NCBI GenBank assembly: GCA_034926865.1
Contig: JAYFQP010000007.1
Location: forward strand, 129,435 to 193,434
Direction: 5' to 3'
From: RGIG1902 sp034926865
GTDB taxonomy: Bacteria; Bacillota; Clostridia; Oscillospirales; Butyricicoccaceae
DNA length: 64,000 nt
Made by a program: the position numbers and the translations under genes
Shown: in pieces, positions 52,765 to 61,588 of the stretch
Layout of the letters: each line of letters starts with the position of its first letter
How positions within the stretch are numbered: the first letter of the stretch is position 1
Notes under the pieces: model-generated
The model's input: the letters and a program-made list of their open reading frames with translations, nothing else
Told to the model about the DNA's origin: nothing
Database searches by the model: none

Positions 52765-53594
52765 TTGATTCGGCTCCTTCCGGCATAGAGTGTGGCCAGC
52801 AGGCTGCTGACCAGGATCACCGCCATCATGACAAAGGCTGTGCCATAGGCAGTGTCGATCGAGGTGGCGCCCTGTGCCACCAGAAGATATAGATGCAGCG
52901 GCAGAGCCATTGCCGGCTGCAAAAGGCTGGTGGGAACAGCGGAATAAGCCACCGCTCCGGTAAATATCATCGGGGCCGTAGCTCCCATGGCGTAACAGCC
53001 TCCCAGTATAATGCCTGATACAAGCTCACCCCTGCACGCAGGGAGAACAATTTTACGAATGGTGTAGCTCTTTGAGCATCCGAGAGCGTAGGAGGACCTA
53101 AGCATCTCTGAGCTTAGTTCACGAAAAGCCTTTTCGGCTCTGACCTCTATAAATGGAAGTATCATGATTCCCAAGGCGGCCCCTGAGGATAGGATACACC
53201 TACCAAGGCCAAGCCCGCGCACAAAGAAGCTGTATGAAAAAAGCCCGAGAACTATGGAGGGTATGCCGGAAATGCACTGTACGACCATGCGGATAACTCC
53301 TTCAAGGCGGCGTCCCGGGCAGTAAAACACCATGAATATAGCCGTTGCGACAGCAGGGATGCTGCCTAGGATAATTGCAGTAGCGGTAAAAAAGAGACTG
53401 CCGATAATTGCCGGCCAAATGCCCCCTTCTTCTCCCAAAATGGCTCCCTTGGGGGCTTCTGTTATGAATGCCCAGCTTATCGACGAAGCACCCCGGTAAA
53501 ACACATAAGCGAAAAGGAACAGGATCACACCTGCCGTAAGGGCCATGCCGGAGTAGGCCCACAGCTTTGTAAGCAGGCCGCGAAGGCTTTTCAT
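52761..53594 (-). CDS. pstA: Phosphate ABC importer permease PstA
   Basis: A 277-residue permease with about six helices and the EAA loop R-S-S-Y-A-L-G-C-S-K-S near residue 170. Overlaps pstB and pstC by 4 bases. With PstC it forms the phosphate channel. Confidence 0.92.
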   Translation of the reverse strand: MKSLRGLLTKLWAYSGMALTAGVILFLFAYVFYRGASSISWAFITEAPKGAILGEEGGIWPAIIGSLFFTATAIILGSIPAVATAIFMVFYCPGRRLEGVIRMVVQCISGIPSIVLGLFSYSFFVRGLGLGRCILSSGAALGIMILPFIEVRAEKAFRELSSEMLRSSYALGCSKSYTIRKIVLPACRGELVSGIILGGCYAMGATAPMIFTGAVAYSAVPTSLLQPAMALPLHLYLLVAQGATSIDTAYGTAFVMMAVILVSSLLATLYAGRSRIK

Positions 53595-54472
53595 ATGCCC
53601 TCACCTCTCTTTATAAGACGGCCTCTAAGAAAGGTTATGCCCCAATTGATGATAAATAAAAGCAGCATCAGCACAAGACCTGAGGCATACAGGGCGTGAT
53701 AGTGTGTGCTGCCGACGACAGCTGTGCCCATTTCAAGGGCGATAGCTGAGGCGATGCTTTCGCTTTTTCCAAGTAAACGGGGAAAGAGGTTTGCGTTCCC
53801 CATGACCATCATAACGGCCATCGTTTCTCCCATGGCACGACCAACGGCAAGCATAAGCGAGAGAAGTATGTTCTTCCAGGATGAGGGGAGGACAACTGTG
53901 GCTATGGCGTGCCAGCGGGAGATACCAAGAGCATCGGAGGCAGGAAGATAGCGTTCCTTTGCCTTGAGCATAGTCTCGCTGCAGGAGGAGACAAGATAAG
54001 GCAGCAGCATCACGGCAAGGAGAATGCCCGCAGCGAGGACACAGGAACCCGTATGTACCCCGGCTTTGAGAAAAAGCTTTACGAGCACCGTCAGGCCAAC
54101 AAAGCCGTAGACCACCGATGGTATGCCGGCAAGCAGGTCAATAAAAGGATAGAGAAGTCTGCGTGCCCTTGGAGTAGCTACACAGGATAGGAATATAGAG
54201 GCACCAAGGCCAACCACCATTGCGATGATCATGGCCACAAAGGAGACATACAGGGTGGCAGCTATAAAGTTGAATATTCCGAAGGAGGCTTCGCCGGTAT
54301 AGGGGATAGGCATCCAGCGGCTGCCGAAGAGAAAGCCTCCAATCGATACCTCTTTGAAGGTTGGCAGGGCCTCACGAACTATAAAAAATATCACAAAGGC
54401 AAGCGACAGAACTGTAATCGCCGTTAAAAGCCTGATGGTGGCTGAGAAAAGGGCGCTGAGTTTTTTGCTCAT
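53591..54472 (-). CDS. pstC: Phosphate ABC importer permease PstC
   Basis: A 293-residue permease with about six helices. The F-G-S-R-W-M-P segment after the first helix and the loop A-S-D-A-L-G-I-S-R-W-H-A are typical of PstC. GGAGGACGGG lies before the ATG. It is separated from pstS by a 92-base gap with a stable hairpin. Confidence 0.93.
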   Translation of the reverse strand: MSKKLSALFSATIRLLTAITVLSLAFVIFFIVREALPTFKEVSIGGFLFGSRWMPIPYTGEASFGIFNFIAATLYVSFVAMIIAMVVGLGASIFLSCVATPRARRLLYPFIDLLAGIPSVVYGFVGLTVLVKLFLKAGVHTGSCVLAAGILLAVMLLPYLVSSCSETMLKAKERYLPASDALGISRWHAIATVVLPSSWKNILLSLMLAVGRAMGETMAVMMVMGNANLFPRLLGKSESIASAIALEMGTAVVGSTHYHALYASGLVLMLLLFIINWGITFLRGRLIKRGEGI

Positions 54473-54517
54473 GGCCCGTCCTCCTTTCTTAGAGCATCAT
54501 TGGCCGATATAATACGA

Positions 54518-54549
54518 GAATGCTGTCACCGTTTCCGATGACAGCATTC
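54518..54549 (-). terminator. Hairpin between pstS and pstC
   Basis: GAATGCTGTCA and TGACAGCATTC form a perfect 11-bp stem with a 10-base loop. The downstream minus strand (TCGTATTATATCG) is a weak T tract, so this probably limits read-through and protects the pstS message, giving more binding protein than permease. Confidence 0.7.
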
Positions 54550-54564
54550 GGCGATAAAAGCATT

Positions 54565-55524
54565 TTACTTCGAGGGCGTGAATGCGGGGATATATCCGTT
54601 AGCTTCAATGACGTCATAGCCTGTCTGGGAGAATACATAGTCAATAAAGGCTTGCTCGGAGGCCGAGATCTTATCTCCTGTGACGAACATGACGGGGCGC
54701 TGGACAACATAGTCTCCGCTTGTGATATTCTCGACTGTGGGCTCTACGCCGTCAACCTTCATGGCGAAAAGAACCTGCTTCTCTGCATTGGCCTTGTTGT
54801 AGGCACCAAAGCCGGCATAGCCGATGCCCCAAGGATCGTTTGTGATATTGGTGGCAAGCTCGGTCATAGAAGCAGACTGGGTAGCTGCGGGAGTAACCTC
54901 GCTTTTGCCCATTATCGCCTTCTGGAAGACTTCATAGGCTCCGCCGGAAAGGTCACGAATGTATACGTTAATGGTCTCGGCGGGAAGAGAAGAATCAACC
55001 TTGTCCCATGTGGTTATCTCTCCTGCAAAGATCTGGCGGATGGTGTCTTTGCTCATATCATCTGTCGCGGAGCAGATGGGGTTGGCGGCGTTTACCGATA
55101 CTGTCAAAGCATCTTTGGCAACGACGTACTCGGAATAATCAGCTCCAAGGGATTCTTTTTCTGAATCTTTTATAGCGCGGGCCAGCATGCCGAAGTCAGC
55201 GGTGTGGTCAATAGCGGCGCTTGCGCCTACGCCTGAACCGCCGGGGGCGACATAGATAGATATATTAGCCTCGGGGAATGATGAGTCTACCTTATTCCAA
55301 GTGACATTTTTCTCAGTAAAGGAAGATGCGAGAGAGGACATTATAGGATAAAGTGAAGTAGATCCGCAGAACATGATTGAGGATTGGAACTTATCACCTG
55401 CATCCGCAGATTTAACAGTGTCGTTTGTCTTATCGCCTTCAGTTGAAGCAGGTTGGTTTCCGCAGCCTGCGAACAGGGCGAAAACCATTAATAATGAAAG
55501 CAATAGAGCGGAAAATCTTTTCAT
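54565..55524 (-). CDS. pstS: Phosphate ABC importer substrate-binding lipoprotein
   Basis: A 319-residue binding protein; ATG 55524 follows GGAGGTCAATATG, while a longer frame to 55554 has no site. The lipobox is A-L-F-A-G-C (Cys19). The phosphate-binding signatures are C-G-S-T-S-L near the start of the fold, G-G-S-G-V-G-A-S-A near residue 93 and G-G-A-Y-E-V-F-Q later. It captures phosphate outside the membrane for PstCAB. Confidence 0.93.
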   Translation of the reverse strand: MKRFSALLLSLLMVFALFAGCGNQPASTEGDKTNDTVKSADAGDKFQSSIMFCGSTSLYPIMSSLASSFTEKNVTWNKVDSSFPEANISIYVAPGGSGVGASAAIDHTADFGMLARAIKDSEKESLGADYSEYVVAKDALTVSVNAANPICSATDDMSKDTIRQIFAGEITTWDKVDSSLPAETINVYIRDLSGGAYEVFQKAIMGKSEVTPAATQSASMTELATNITNDPWGIGYAGFGAYNKANAEKQVLFAMKVDGVEPTVENITSGDYVVQRPVMFVTGDKISASEQAFIDYVFSQTGYDVIEANGYIPAFTPSK

Positions 55525-55595
55525 ATTGACCTCCAAAGTAATGTAGTTGGGCAAAAACGAATAAAGATTGTGTAAAGTTTTTATTGCCCAGTGAA

Positions 55596-55624
55596 ATTAT
55601 GCTATACAGAGGAATTAATGTCAA
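55596..55624 (-). promoter_or_regulatory. Promoter of the pst operon
   Basis: On the minus strand TTGACA (55619-55624) and CATAAT (55596-55601) are 17 bases apart, about 72 bases before the pstS start. Possible TTTACA-N5-TTTATT pair at 55560-55576 lies downstream of the -10 box, so it is not a convincing PhoP activator site. Confidence 0.6.
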
Positions 55625-55773
55625 ATCGGAAACGCAGATAATAATAAGCTTATATATTTATAATATCTATAAAGCTAAAATGACTGATAGATACTGGGAG
55701 ATTAAAATCCGAGAAAAAACAGCATAAACAGTCCGGTCAAGGCTCAAAGAGCGGCATGGTTTTGCATAGCAAA

Positions 55774-55806
55774 AAAGCAGGATGTCTTAACGACATCCTG
55801 CTTTAA
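55774..55806 (-). terminator. Terminator after the tRNA cluster
   Basis: AAAGCAGGATGTC at 55774-55786 and GACATCCTGCTTT at 55792-55804 form a perfect stem; on the minus strand it ends in TTTTTT. Confidence 0.9.
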
Positions 55807-55812
55807 AAGTTA

Positions 55813-55888
55813 TGGAGCTGTTGAGCAGATTCGAACTGCCGACCTCGTCATTACCAATGACGTGCTCTGCCAACTGAGCTACAACAGC
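55813..55888 (-). tRNA. tRNA-Thr (GGT)
   Basis: A 76-base tRNA with encoded CCA. Acceptor stem GCTGTTG/CAACAGC, D arm TAGCTCAGTTGGCAGAGCA, anticodon loop TTGGTAA (anticodon GGT, reads ACC/ACU), T arm GGCAGTTCGAATCTGCT. Third of a three-tRNA cluster on the minus strand. Confidence 0.95.
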
Positions 55889-55891
55889 AAA

Positions 55892-55968
55892 TGGCGACCG
55901 CGAACGGGTTCGAACCGTCGACCTCTAGCGTGACAGGCTAGCGTTCTAACCAACTGAACTACGCGGCC
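55892..55968 (-). tRNA. tRNA-Asp (GTC)
   Basis: A 77-base tRNA with encoded CCA. Acceptor GGCCGCG/CGCGGTC, D arm TAGTTCAGTTGGTTAGAACG, anticodon loop CTGTCAC (anticodon GTC), T arm GACGGTTCGAACCCGTT. Confidence 0.95.
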
Positions 55969-55971
55969 AAT

Positions 55972-56047
<76 letters not shown>

Positions 56048-56274
56048 TTATCAAGCTTGTTCATTATACACATTTTGCCTGAGTTTGTAAAGAGGTTTTA
56101 TGAAAAATCAAGACAGAACGTTGAAAAAATTGCGGGGTATTAAAGAGGCTAATATGCAAAACGACCAAAATATGGGCAGCAGTATAGTCTGTTTTGCGAA
56201 TGGTTTTTAGCAGGGTGAAGTGATATATTTAAACTGTATATTAATACATCAAATAAGATTGGGAGGCTACAAAA

Positions 56275-57609
56275 ATGGGCAAGACAAAGCAGGAACTTAA
56301 AAATATCGCCATTGCGGCCATCGACAAGCATGCCGAAGAGATTACAGCTCTCGGTAACAGCATATACAGCGAGCCTGAACTGGGTTACAAGGAATTCAAG
56401 ACAGCGAAGAAATTTACAGATTTTCTCGACAAGCTGGGAGTAAAGTATACCGACAAAGTTGGCATAACGGGAGTTATAGCGCCGTTCAAGGGCGCTGAGA
56501 GCAAGCTGAGGGTCGCTGTAATGGGCGAGCTTGACGCTGTTGTCGTCCCGGGACATGTGGCGGCTGATCCGAAGACCGGCGCTGCACACTGCTGCGGGCA
56601 TCACGCCATGATGGCTGGCATTGCCGGCGTTTCGGCTGCCCTTACAGGAACCGGCATCATGGAGGAGCTTGCAGGAGATATTGTTGTTATGGCTGTTCCG
56701 GCTGAGGAATATGTCGAGATCGAATACCGCAACGAGCTTAAAAAGCAGGGAAAGATAGCTCTTCTCGGCGGCAAGCAGGAGTTTATAAAGCTTGGCGTAA
56801 TGGATGATATCGACATCATGATAATGCAGCATACGATGGCTACTGAAGGCGACGAGACCTATAGCAAGATCAAGGCGACGGCCGGAGGCGTGGGCAACGG
56901 TATGGTCGGCAAGCTGATACAGTACAAAGGCAAGGAAGCTCATGCCGGCGGCGCGCCGCATATGGGCATAAACGCTCTCAACGCGGCGGAAATCGGGCTT
57001 ATGGCCGTTCATGCGCAGAGAGAGACTTTTAAGGATGAGGACCATATCAGAGTACATCCCATCATCACAAAGGGCGGAGACCTTGTTAACGTAGTTCCCG
57101 CCGACGTAAGGATCGAGACATATGTAAGAGGAGCGTCGGCCAAGGCTATACTGGAGGCATCCGCTAAGGTCACAAGAGCGTTTGAGGCCGGCGGAATGGC
57201 TGTGGGAGCGCAGACGACGATCATAGATATCCCCGGCTATATGCCCGGCATGTTCTACCCAGAGCTTTCAGACGTAATGTATAATAACCTTGTTATGCTT
57301 CTTGGCGAGGAAAAGGCGGCGCCTGCAATAGCCGAGAGAGGCGGCGGGTCTTCTGACTGCGCAGATGTGCAGGCAATAATGCCGGCGATTCAGGCAAATA
57401 TCGGCGGCGCATCAGGCACCTTCCACGGCGAAAGCTACCGTATGGTAGATACGGACCTGGCTTATCTGACGGCTGCCAAGGCTCTTGTCTGCACCGCTAT
57501 TGACCTGCTTGCTGACGGAGCCGAGACCGGCCTACATATCAAGGAAGTCTGCAAGCCCCCGATGACAAAGGAGCAGTACCTTAGGGAATGGGGCAAGCTG
57601 GAAGTTTAA
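56275..57609 (+). CDS. M20-family amidohydrolase (AbgB-like / N-acyl-amino-acid amidohydrolase)
   Basis: A 444-residue di-zinc M20D-type hydrolase. The N-terminal S-E-P-E-L-G-Y-K-E-F, the V-M-G-E-L-D-A-V motif, C-C-G-H-H-A-M-M (where CGHDxH is usual) and V-P-A-E-E-Y carry the metal residues; the dimerisation domain is inserted between about 195 and 305. Members cleave N-acyl or aminobenzoyl-amino acids. The M20 layout with long inserts is closest to AbgB-like proteins. The ATG follows GGGAGGC. Another peptide or amide hydrolase in a region with many such genes. Confidence 0.88.
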   Translation: MGKTKQELKNIAIAAIDKHAEEITALGNSIYSEPELGYKEFKTAKKFTDFLDKLGVKYTDKVGITGVIAPFKGAESKLRVAVMGELDAVVVPGHVAADPKTGAAHCCGHHAMMAGIAGVSAALTGTGIMEELAGDIVVMAVPAEEYVEIEYRNELKKQGKIALLGGKQEFIKLGVMDDIDIMIMQHTMATEGDETYSKIKATAGGVGNGMVGKLIQYKGKEAHAGGAPHMGINALNAAEIGLMAVHAQRETFKDEDHIRVHPIITKGGDLVNVVPADVRIETYVRGASAKAILEASAKVTRAFEAGGMAVGAQTTIIDIPGYMPGMFYPELSDVMYNNLVMLLGEEKAAPAIAERGGGSSDCADVQAIMPAIQANIGGASGTFHGESYRMVDTDLAYLTAAKALVCTAIDLLADGAETGLHIKEVCKPPMTKEQYLREWGKLEV

Positions 57610-57634
57610 TCTAAAGCGTATCACAAAAATATTG

Positions 57635-57664
57635 CCCCTCCGCCGATTTGGCGGAGGGGTTTTG
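57635..57664 (+). terminator. Terminator of the M20 amidohydrolase gene
   Basis: CCCCTCCGCC pairs with GGCGGAGGGG around GATTT, then TTTTGATG. Confidence 0.9.
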
Positions 57665-57841
57665 ATGTCTTTTTGCTTGATTGACGATGGTGTGGGATGG
57701 TATACTTATACTGGTAAATGATTTTAATCCTTGGCTTAAATGCTAAGAACGTTTGAAGCCCTTCAAACGTCAGCTTTTAGGCTTACAAATTCATTAGAAA
57801 AAATGTATGCCGCTGTGCCCTTTTTATATGTGAGGTTATTT

Positions 57842-58957
57842 ATGAAATACCGGACCGCAGTTTTTGCTATAGCCGTGGCTTTGGCCATGACATTTGCCAT
57901 ATATGCCGGAGGGGGATCAGAGGACCCCCTTGTTTCGCTGTCGCACTTTAACAGTATACTTGTGAAACCGGCGACAGGCTATATAACCACAGCCGTAGAA
58001 GGCCTTTCCACACGAGTGCTTGCTGCGCTTGACAGCAAGCTGGAAAAGGGCGGAAGCACGCTTAGTGAGCAGCAGAAAGACGAGATGGCCCAAAAGGCGG
58101 CGTCCATGGCTTCTGGATCGGGAATGGTTACTCTTACTTTGTCGAAGGGACAGAGGGTAACAGGGCCTGTCGGCGGCGGGTTTATACTTGAGTCGGGTGA
58201 GGGCACAGTGAACAGCTTTACGGGAAATGATGTTATAAATATTTCCTTGGGGTCAGCGGCGGCTCCGGGAACAGCTGTTGGCAAGGGCTGCTATTATATG
58301 GTGGGCATACAAAACGGCTGCGGCATGACTGTTACATCTGAGCAGGCCGAAGTCACCCTTGTCGATGGGGCATACAGCGAAGAGGGATATTCTTCAGTTT
58401 ATCAGGACAAAGCTGAGACGCTTTGCAACATGGGGCTGTTCAGGGGGACAGATATAGGGTTTGAGCTTGAACGTGCCCCCACTAGGCAGGAGGCGCTTAT
58501 AATGCTTGTAAGGCTTTTGGGAGAAGAACCGCAGGCTCTTTCCTTCAGCGGAAGCTCAGCTTTCAAGGATCTGACCGGATGGGAAGACGGCAAAAAATAT
58601 ATAGCTTACGGCGAAAATCGGGGATATACAAACGGTATCTCGGCAGACACCTTCAACCAGTACGGTTCGGCCGACCGCCATGTTTATATAACATATGTTT
58701 TGAGAGCTTTGGGATACAGCGACAAAGACGGAGACTTTGTCTGGAACACCACCTCTGACCAGCTTGCGGTCAAAGTGGGGCTTGTTACCCAGGCACAGCT
58801 TGAAGCTATGGAAAAATCCGGATTTTATAGGGACCATGTGGCGCTAATTTCATATAATGCTATAAAGGCATATCTCAAGGATGGTTCAATGACCCTTGGG
58901 AATCGCCTTGCAGCCGGAGGCCATATATCCTGGGAAAGTTACAACGGCATTAAATAA
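57842..58957 (+). CDS. Exported protein with SLH-like repeats
   Basis: A 371-residue exported protein starting at ATG 57842 (weak GTGAGG site). A signal peptide spans 4-22 and ends near Y-A-G-G-G. Residues 25-180 are a low-complexity, Gly/Ser region with a beta-rich T-V-N-S-F-T-G-N-D-V-I segment; residues 190-355 contain SLH-type repeats (L-C-N-M-G-L-F-R-G-T-D, R-A-P-T-R-Q-E-A-L-I-M-L-V-R-L-L-G, then Y-G-E-N-R-G-Y-T-N-G). SLH domains bind cell-wall polysaccharide, so this is probably a wall-bound protein. Nothing enzymatic visible. Confidence 0.78.
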   Translation: MKYRTAVFAIAVALAMTFAIYAGGGSEDPLVSLSHFNSILVKPATGYITTAVEGLSTRVLAALDSKLEKGGSTLSEQQKDEMAQKAASMASGSGMVTLTLSKGQRVTGPVGGGFILESGEGTVNSFTGNDVINISLGSAAAPGTAVGKGCYYMVGIQNGCGMTVTSEQAEVTLVDGAYSEEGYSSVYQDKAETLCNMGLFRGTDIGFELERAPTRQEALIMLVRLLGEEPQALSFSGSSAFKDLTGWEDGKKYIAYGENRGYTNGISADTFNQYGSADRHVYITYVLRALGYSDKDGDFVWNTTSDQLAVKVGLVTQAQLEAMEKSGFYRDHVALISYNAIKAYLKDGSMTLGNRLAAGGHISWESYNGIK

Positions 58958-59036
58958 TTTTCTTGCCACAAGTAACAAGAAGGCAGCTTCCGGCGTAATA
59001 TGGATTGAGAAATCTTTCAAGGAGGTAAAGTCTTCT

Positions 59037-59243
59037 ATGTGCTGTAACAATAACAACAGAGCTTTCGGATGCGGTTTCTTCCAGAATTATCAGGCTTTTT
59101 GGATCGTCGTCGTGATAGCTGTAGTGGTCATCTGGGTACATTATGCTGCGTGGAGTGCTCCCTGCCTGAACGGCTGCAATAATAATTGTGGCAATGACGG
59201 AAATACTTGCGGCAACTCCTGCTATAACAACTGCAGCTGCTGA
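59037..59243 (+). CDS. Small membrane protein with Cys/Asn-rich C-terminus (68 residues)
   Basis: A 68-residue protein, ATG 59037 with CAAGGAGGTAAAG upstream. An Asn/Cys-rich start (M-C-C-N-N-N-N-R) leads to one hydrophobic helix (A-F-W-I-V-V-V-I-A-V-V-V-I-W-V) and then a tail with eight Cys and eight Asn, ending C-N-N-N-C-G-N and Y-N-N-C-S-C. The layout resembles YjcZ/CotX-like small spore-coat or envelope proteins, but the cysteine richness is unusual. It lies 93 bases downstream of the SLH gene. Function unknown. Confidence 0.65.
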   Translation: MCCNNNNRAFGCGFFQNYQAFWIVVVIAVVVIWVHYAAWSAPCLNGCNNNCGNDGNTCGNSCYNNCSC

Positions 59244-59282
59244 ACCGAAGGTCCATAGGCTGACAGAGCAAAGTCCATAGTA

Positions 59283-59321
59283 AAAAGAGAAGCGGGGCAT
59301 TTATGCCTCGCTTCTCTTTTG
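59283..59321. terminator. Terminator after the Cys-rich gene
   Basis: AAAAGAGAAGCG and CGCTTCTCTTTT with an inner GGCAT/ATGCC stem form a long hairpin. Confidence 0.88.
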
Positions 59322-59336
59322 TTTTATATGTACCGG

Positions 59337-60101
59337 TCATCCGTATATGTATTTGATATCCTCACGCCACTCTCCGTACAGGGCAAAACATGAGAAAAAG
59401 CCCATTCTTGATGCCAGGAGAGCTTTTTCTCTTGCGGATACGCGGTCGTCGAACATAACAAAGTGTGGGGCTCCGTCGTTTCCCGTATATGTGAAATAGC
59501 GGCAGTAGAGATCGCTTGAATAATATCCGCCTCCGCTTCTTGACAGCAGATAGTCAAACTCCTGTTTTGAAAGAGGGCGGCCGGAAGGATCCTGAGAGGG
59601 CATGGTAAAGTCATTCTGCGTTTTTATCAGCTCAAGGCAGAGCCTTGAGGGAGGAAAGTTAGAACAGTAGCGCTCAAGCATTTCGGAAAAACTTCCTCCG
59701 CTTATTGCCGATGGCAGTATCAGCTTAGCCTGCGGAGCTCGGGAAGCAAACTCTACGGGAACATAATGCACTATGCCCATAGAAGCGATGAAAGGGCATA
59801 AGCGTGAAACAAAGGCTGCTCCGTCGTCGGTGACCGGCATGTCGAGCAGCAGGCCGCCAAAGCCGCGCCGCTTTATCTGGGCAGCTATCTCGCCCGCTAC
59901 GCGTTCGGCGTCTACCCCGCCTAAAGGGACGCCGGTTCCGTAAAGCCCCATCAGCCCTCCCTTTGGCCCCGGCGGTGAGGTTATTTTGAGAGAGCCTGAG
60001 TCGGCCGTGTATACAAGATAAGCGCAGGGGAAGCCTAGGGCTGTTGCCTGAGGGACATCCCTGCCTATAGATACTGTAAAAGTTTTCATATTACCCGTCA
60101 T
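59337..60101 (-). CDS. Hypothetical protein, possible TIM-barrel
   Basis: A 254-residue cytoplasmic protein that I do not recognise. The N-terminus reads M-K-T-F-T-V-S-I-G-R-D-V-P; the repeated strand-helix pattern (F-G-G-L-L-L-D-M-P-V, I-V-H-Y-V-P-V, L-C-L-E-L-I) suggests an alpha/beta barrel, and the FGGLLLD/VHYVPV strands resemble those of glycosyl-hydrolase-18-like proteins, but no catalytic motif is identifiable. Start codon uncertain (60101 or 60089). Confidence 0.6.
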   Translation of the reverse strand: MTGNMKTFTVSIGRDVPQATALGFPCAYLVYTADSGSLKITSPPGPKGGLMGLYGTGVPLGGVDAERVAGEIAAQIKRRGFGGLLLDMPVTDDGAAFVSRLCPFIASMGIVHYVPVEFASRAPQAKLILPSAISGGSFSEMLERYCSNFPPSRLCLELIKTQNDFTMPSQDPSGRPLSKQEFDYLLSRSGGGYYSSDLYCRYFTYTGNDGAPHFVMFDDRVSAREKALLASRMGFFSCFALYGEWREDIKYIYG

Positions 60102-60225
60102 TTGCCTTGCCCCCTATATGCGCCGTGTGATAAAATATATTTAAATCCTGAGCTTTGCAACAGGATGTACTTTAAATATACTGCCGCAAAGCCTAAGATA
60201 TTCTAGTACTGGCTAAGGAGTTGCG

Positions 60226-60714
60226 ATGTTTTTCCCTTTTCCACATAAAATTTATAAAGATGTTACGTCCATTACCCCAAATGTTCTTAAAAGCCTTGGG
60301 GTTAAAGGGTTGCTTTTGGATATAGACGGAACTTTGGCCCGTACAAGAGAGGCGGAGCCCAAGGAGGATGTGGCACGCTGGCTTAAGATGATGAAGGAGA
60401 GCGGCATAGCGCTTTTTGTTCTTTCGAACAATAAGAGCCCCGTGCGTACTGAGGGCTTTGCAAAGAGCATAGGCTGCGGTTGGATGCACCGTTCCCGCAA
60501 GCCTGGCAGAGCGGGGTTTATGGAGGCTTCAAGAATACTGGGGATACCACCTTCAGAGCTTGCTATAGTAGGAGATCAGATCTATACTGATGTCCTGGGC
60601 GGGCTCAGGTGCGGAATGAAGGCGATAATGGTGCAGTCGAGCGATACTTATCTGTGGTATTTCCCCTTCCGCAGGCTTATTGAGCTGCCATTCAGATATG
60701 AGAGGAAGAAATAA
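60226..60714 (+). CDS. yqeG: YqeG-family HAD phosphatase
   Basis: A 162-residue class-III HAD phosphatase. The nucleophile is in L-D-I-D-G-T-L, motif II in L-S-N-N, and motifs III and IV in K-P and V-G-D-Q-x-x-T-D. It is one of the conserved Firmicutes YqeG proteins, linked with ribosome or cell-envelope housekeeping, exact substrate unknown. It begins the yqeG-nfo-M24-efp block common in Clostridia. Confidence 0.9.
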   Translation: MFFPFPHKIYKDVTSITPNVLKSLGVKGLLLDIDGTLARTREAEPKEDVARWLKMMKESGIALFVLSNNKSPVRTEGFAKSIGCGWMHRSRKPGRAGFMEASRILGIPPSELAIVGDQIYTDVLGGLRCGMKAIMVQSSDTYLWYFPFRRLIELPFRYERKK

Positions 60715-60716
60715 AT

Positions 60717-61586
60717 ATGACAAAAGCGCTTTTCGGCCCGGCGGGAGGCAGCGATGCCTTTAGCAGCCTGCACAAGTCTTCGGCTGAAGCGCCGGAGTAT
60801 CTTGCCGCTATGGGGCTCGATTGTTTTGAATACCAGTGCGGCAGGGGCGTCAACATAGGGCGTGACGCATGCGAGCTGATAGGCGATGCGGCCGGCAGGC
60901 ACAGCATCCGTATGTCGCTCCACTCGCCGTATTTTATAAATCTTTCCAGCGCAGACCCCGTAAGGATAGAAAAAAGCATAAAGTATATACTTGATTCGGC
61001 GAGGGCATGCCATTATATGGGAGGAGACAGGGTGGTTGTTCATTGCGGCGGGCTTTCGGGCATGAGCAGAGAGCAGGCGATGGAGAACACAGTTTCTACC
61101 CTTGGGCTGGTTTTATGCGAGATGGAGGCTCAGAAGCTTTCTCACATCACGCTCTGCATAGAGACTATGGGAAAGATCAACGTGCTTGGAGATTTCGATG
61201 AGATAATGGCTATCTGCGGGCGCTTTGAGGCGCTTTTGCCCTGTATAGATTTCGGGCATCTCAACAGCCGCACGGGCGGGGAAATGAACAGCACAGGGGA
61301 CTTCGAGCGGCTTTTGAGAGCCATGGAAAACGCCATAGGCGCAGAGCGGGCCAAAATCTTTCACGCACATTTCAGCAAGATACAATATTCAAAGGGCGGC
61401 GAAGTAAGGCATCTAACTTTTGCGGACAAGATATATGGCCCTGAGTTCGAGCCTTTGGGAAAGCTTTTGGCTGAAATGGGCTTTGCCCCTAGAATGATAT
61501 GTGAGTCAGCCGGAACACAGGATATCGATGCGCTTCAAATGAAAATGGTTTACAATAAATATCGGGAATATAAGGAGGAAGAATAA
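60717..61586 (+). CDS. Endonuclease IV-like AP endonuclease / TIM-barrel protein
   Basis: A 289-residue TIM-barrel protein of the Nfo/xylose-isomerase-like fold. S-L-H-S-P-Y-F-I-N near residue 66, V-V-H-C-G-G near 105, I-E-T-M-G (the catalytic Glu) near 144, D-F-G-H-L-N and H-A-H-F-S carry the metal-binding residues of endonuclease IV. It nicks DNA at abasic sites if canonical. The ATG begins 3 bases after the yqeG stop. Confidence 0.85.
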   Translation: MTKALFGPAGGSDAFSSLHKSSAEAPEYLAAMGLDCFEYQCGRGVNIGRDACELIGDAAGRHSIRMSLHSPYFINLSSADPVRIEKSIKYILDSARACHYMGGDRVVVHCGGLSGMSREQAMENTVSTLGLVLCEMEAQKLSHITLCIETMGKINVLGDFDEIMAICGRFEALLPCIDFGHLNSRTGGEMNSTGDFERLLRAMENAIGAERAKIFHAHFSKIQYSKGGEVRHLTFADKIYGPEFEPLGKLLAEMGFAPRMICESAGTQDIDALQMKMVYNKYREYKEEE

Positions 61587-61588
61587 AA

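Noticed and set aside
55560..55576. TTTACA-N5-TTTATT direct repeat, possible PhoP box
   Set aside because: It lies downstream of the pstS promoter's -10 box, where an activator site would not be expected, and is only two imperfect copies.
56149..57057. 302-codon minus-strand frame over the M20 amidohydrolase
   Set aside because: Antisense to a gene with complete M20 motifs; no ribosome site and no recognisable fold.
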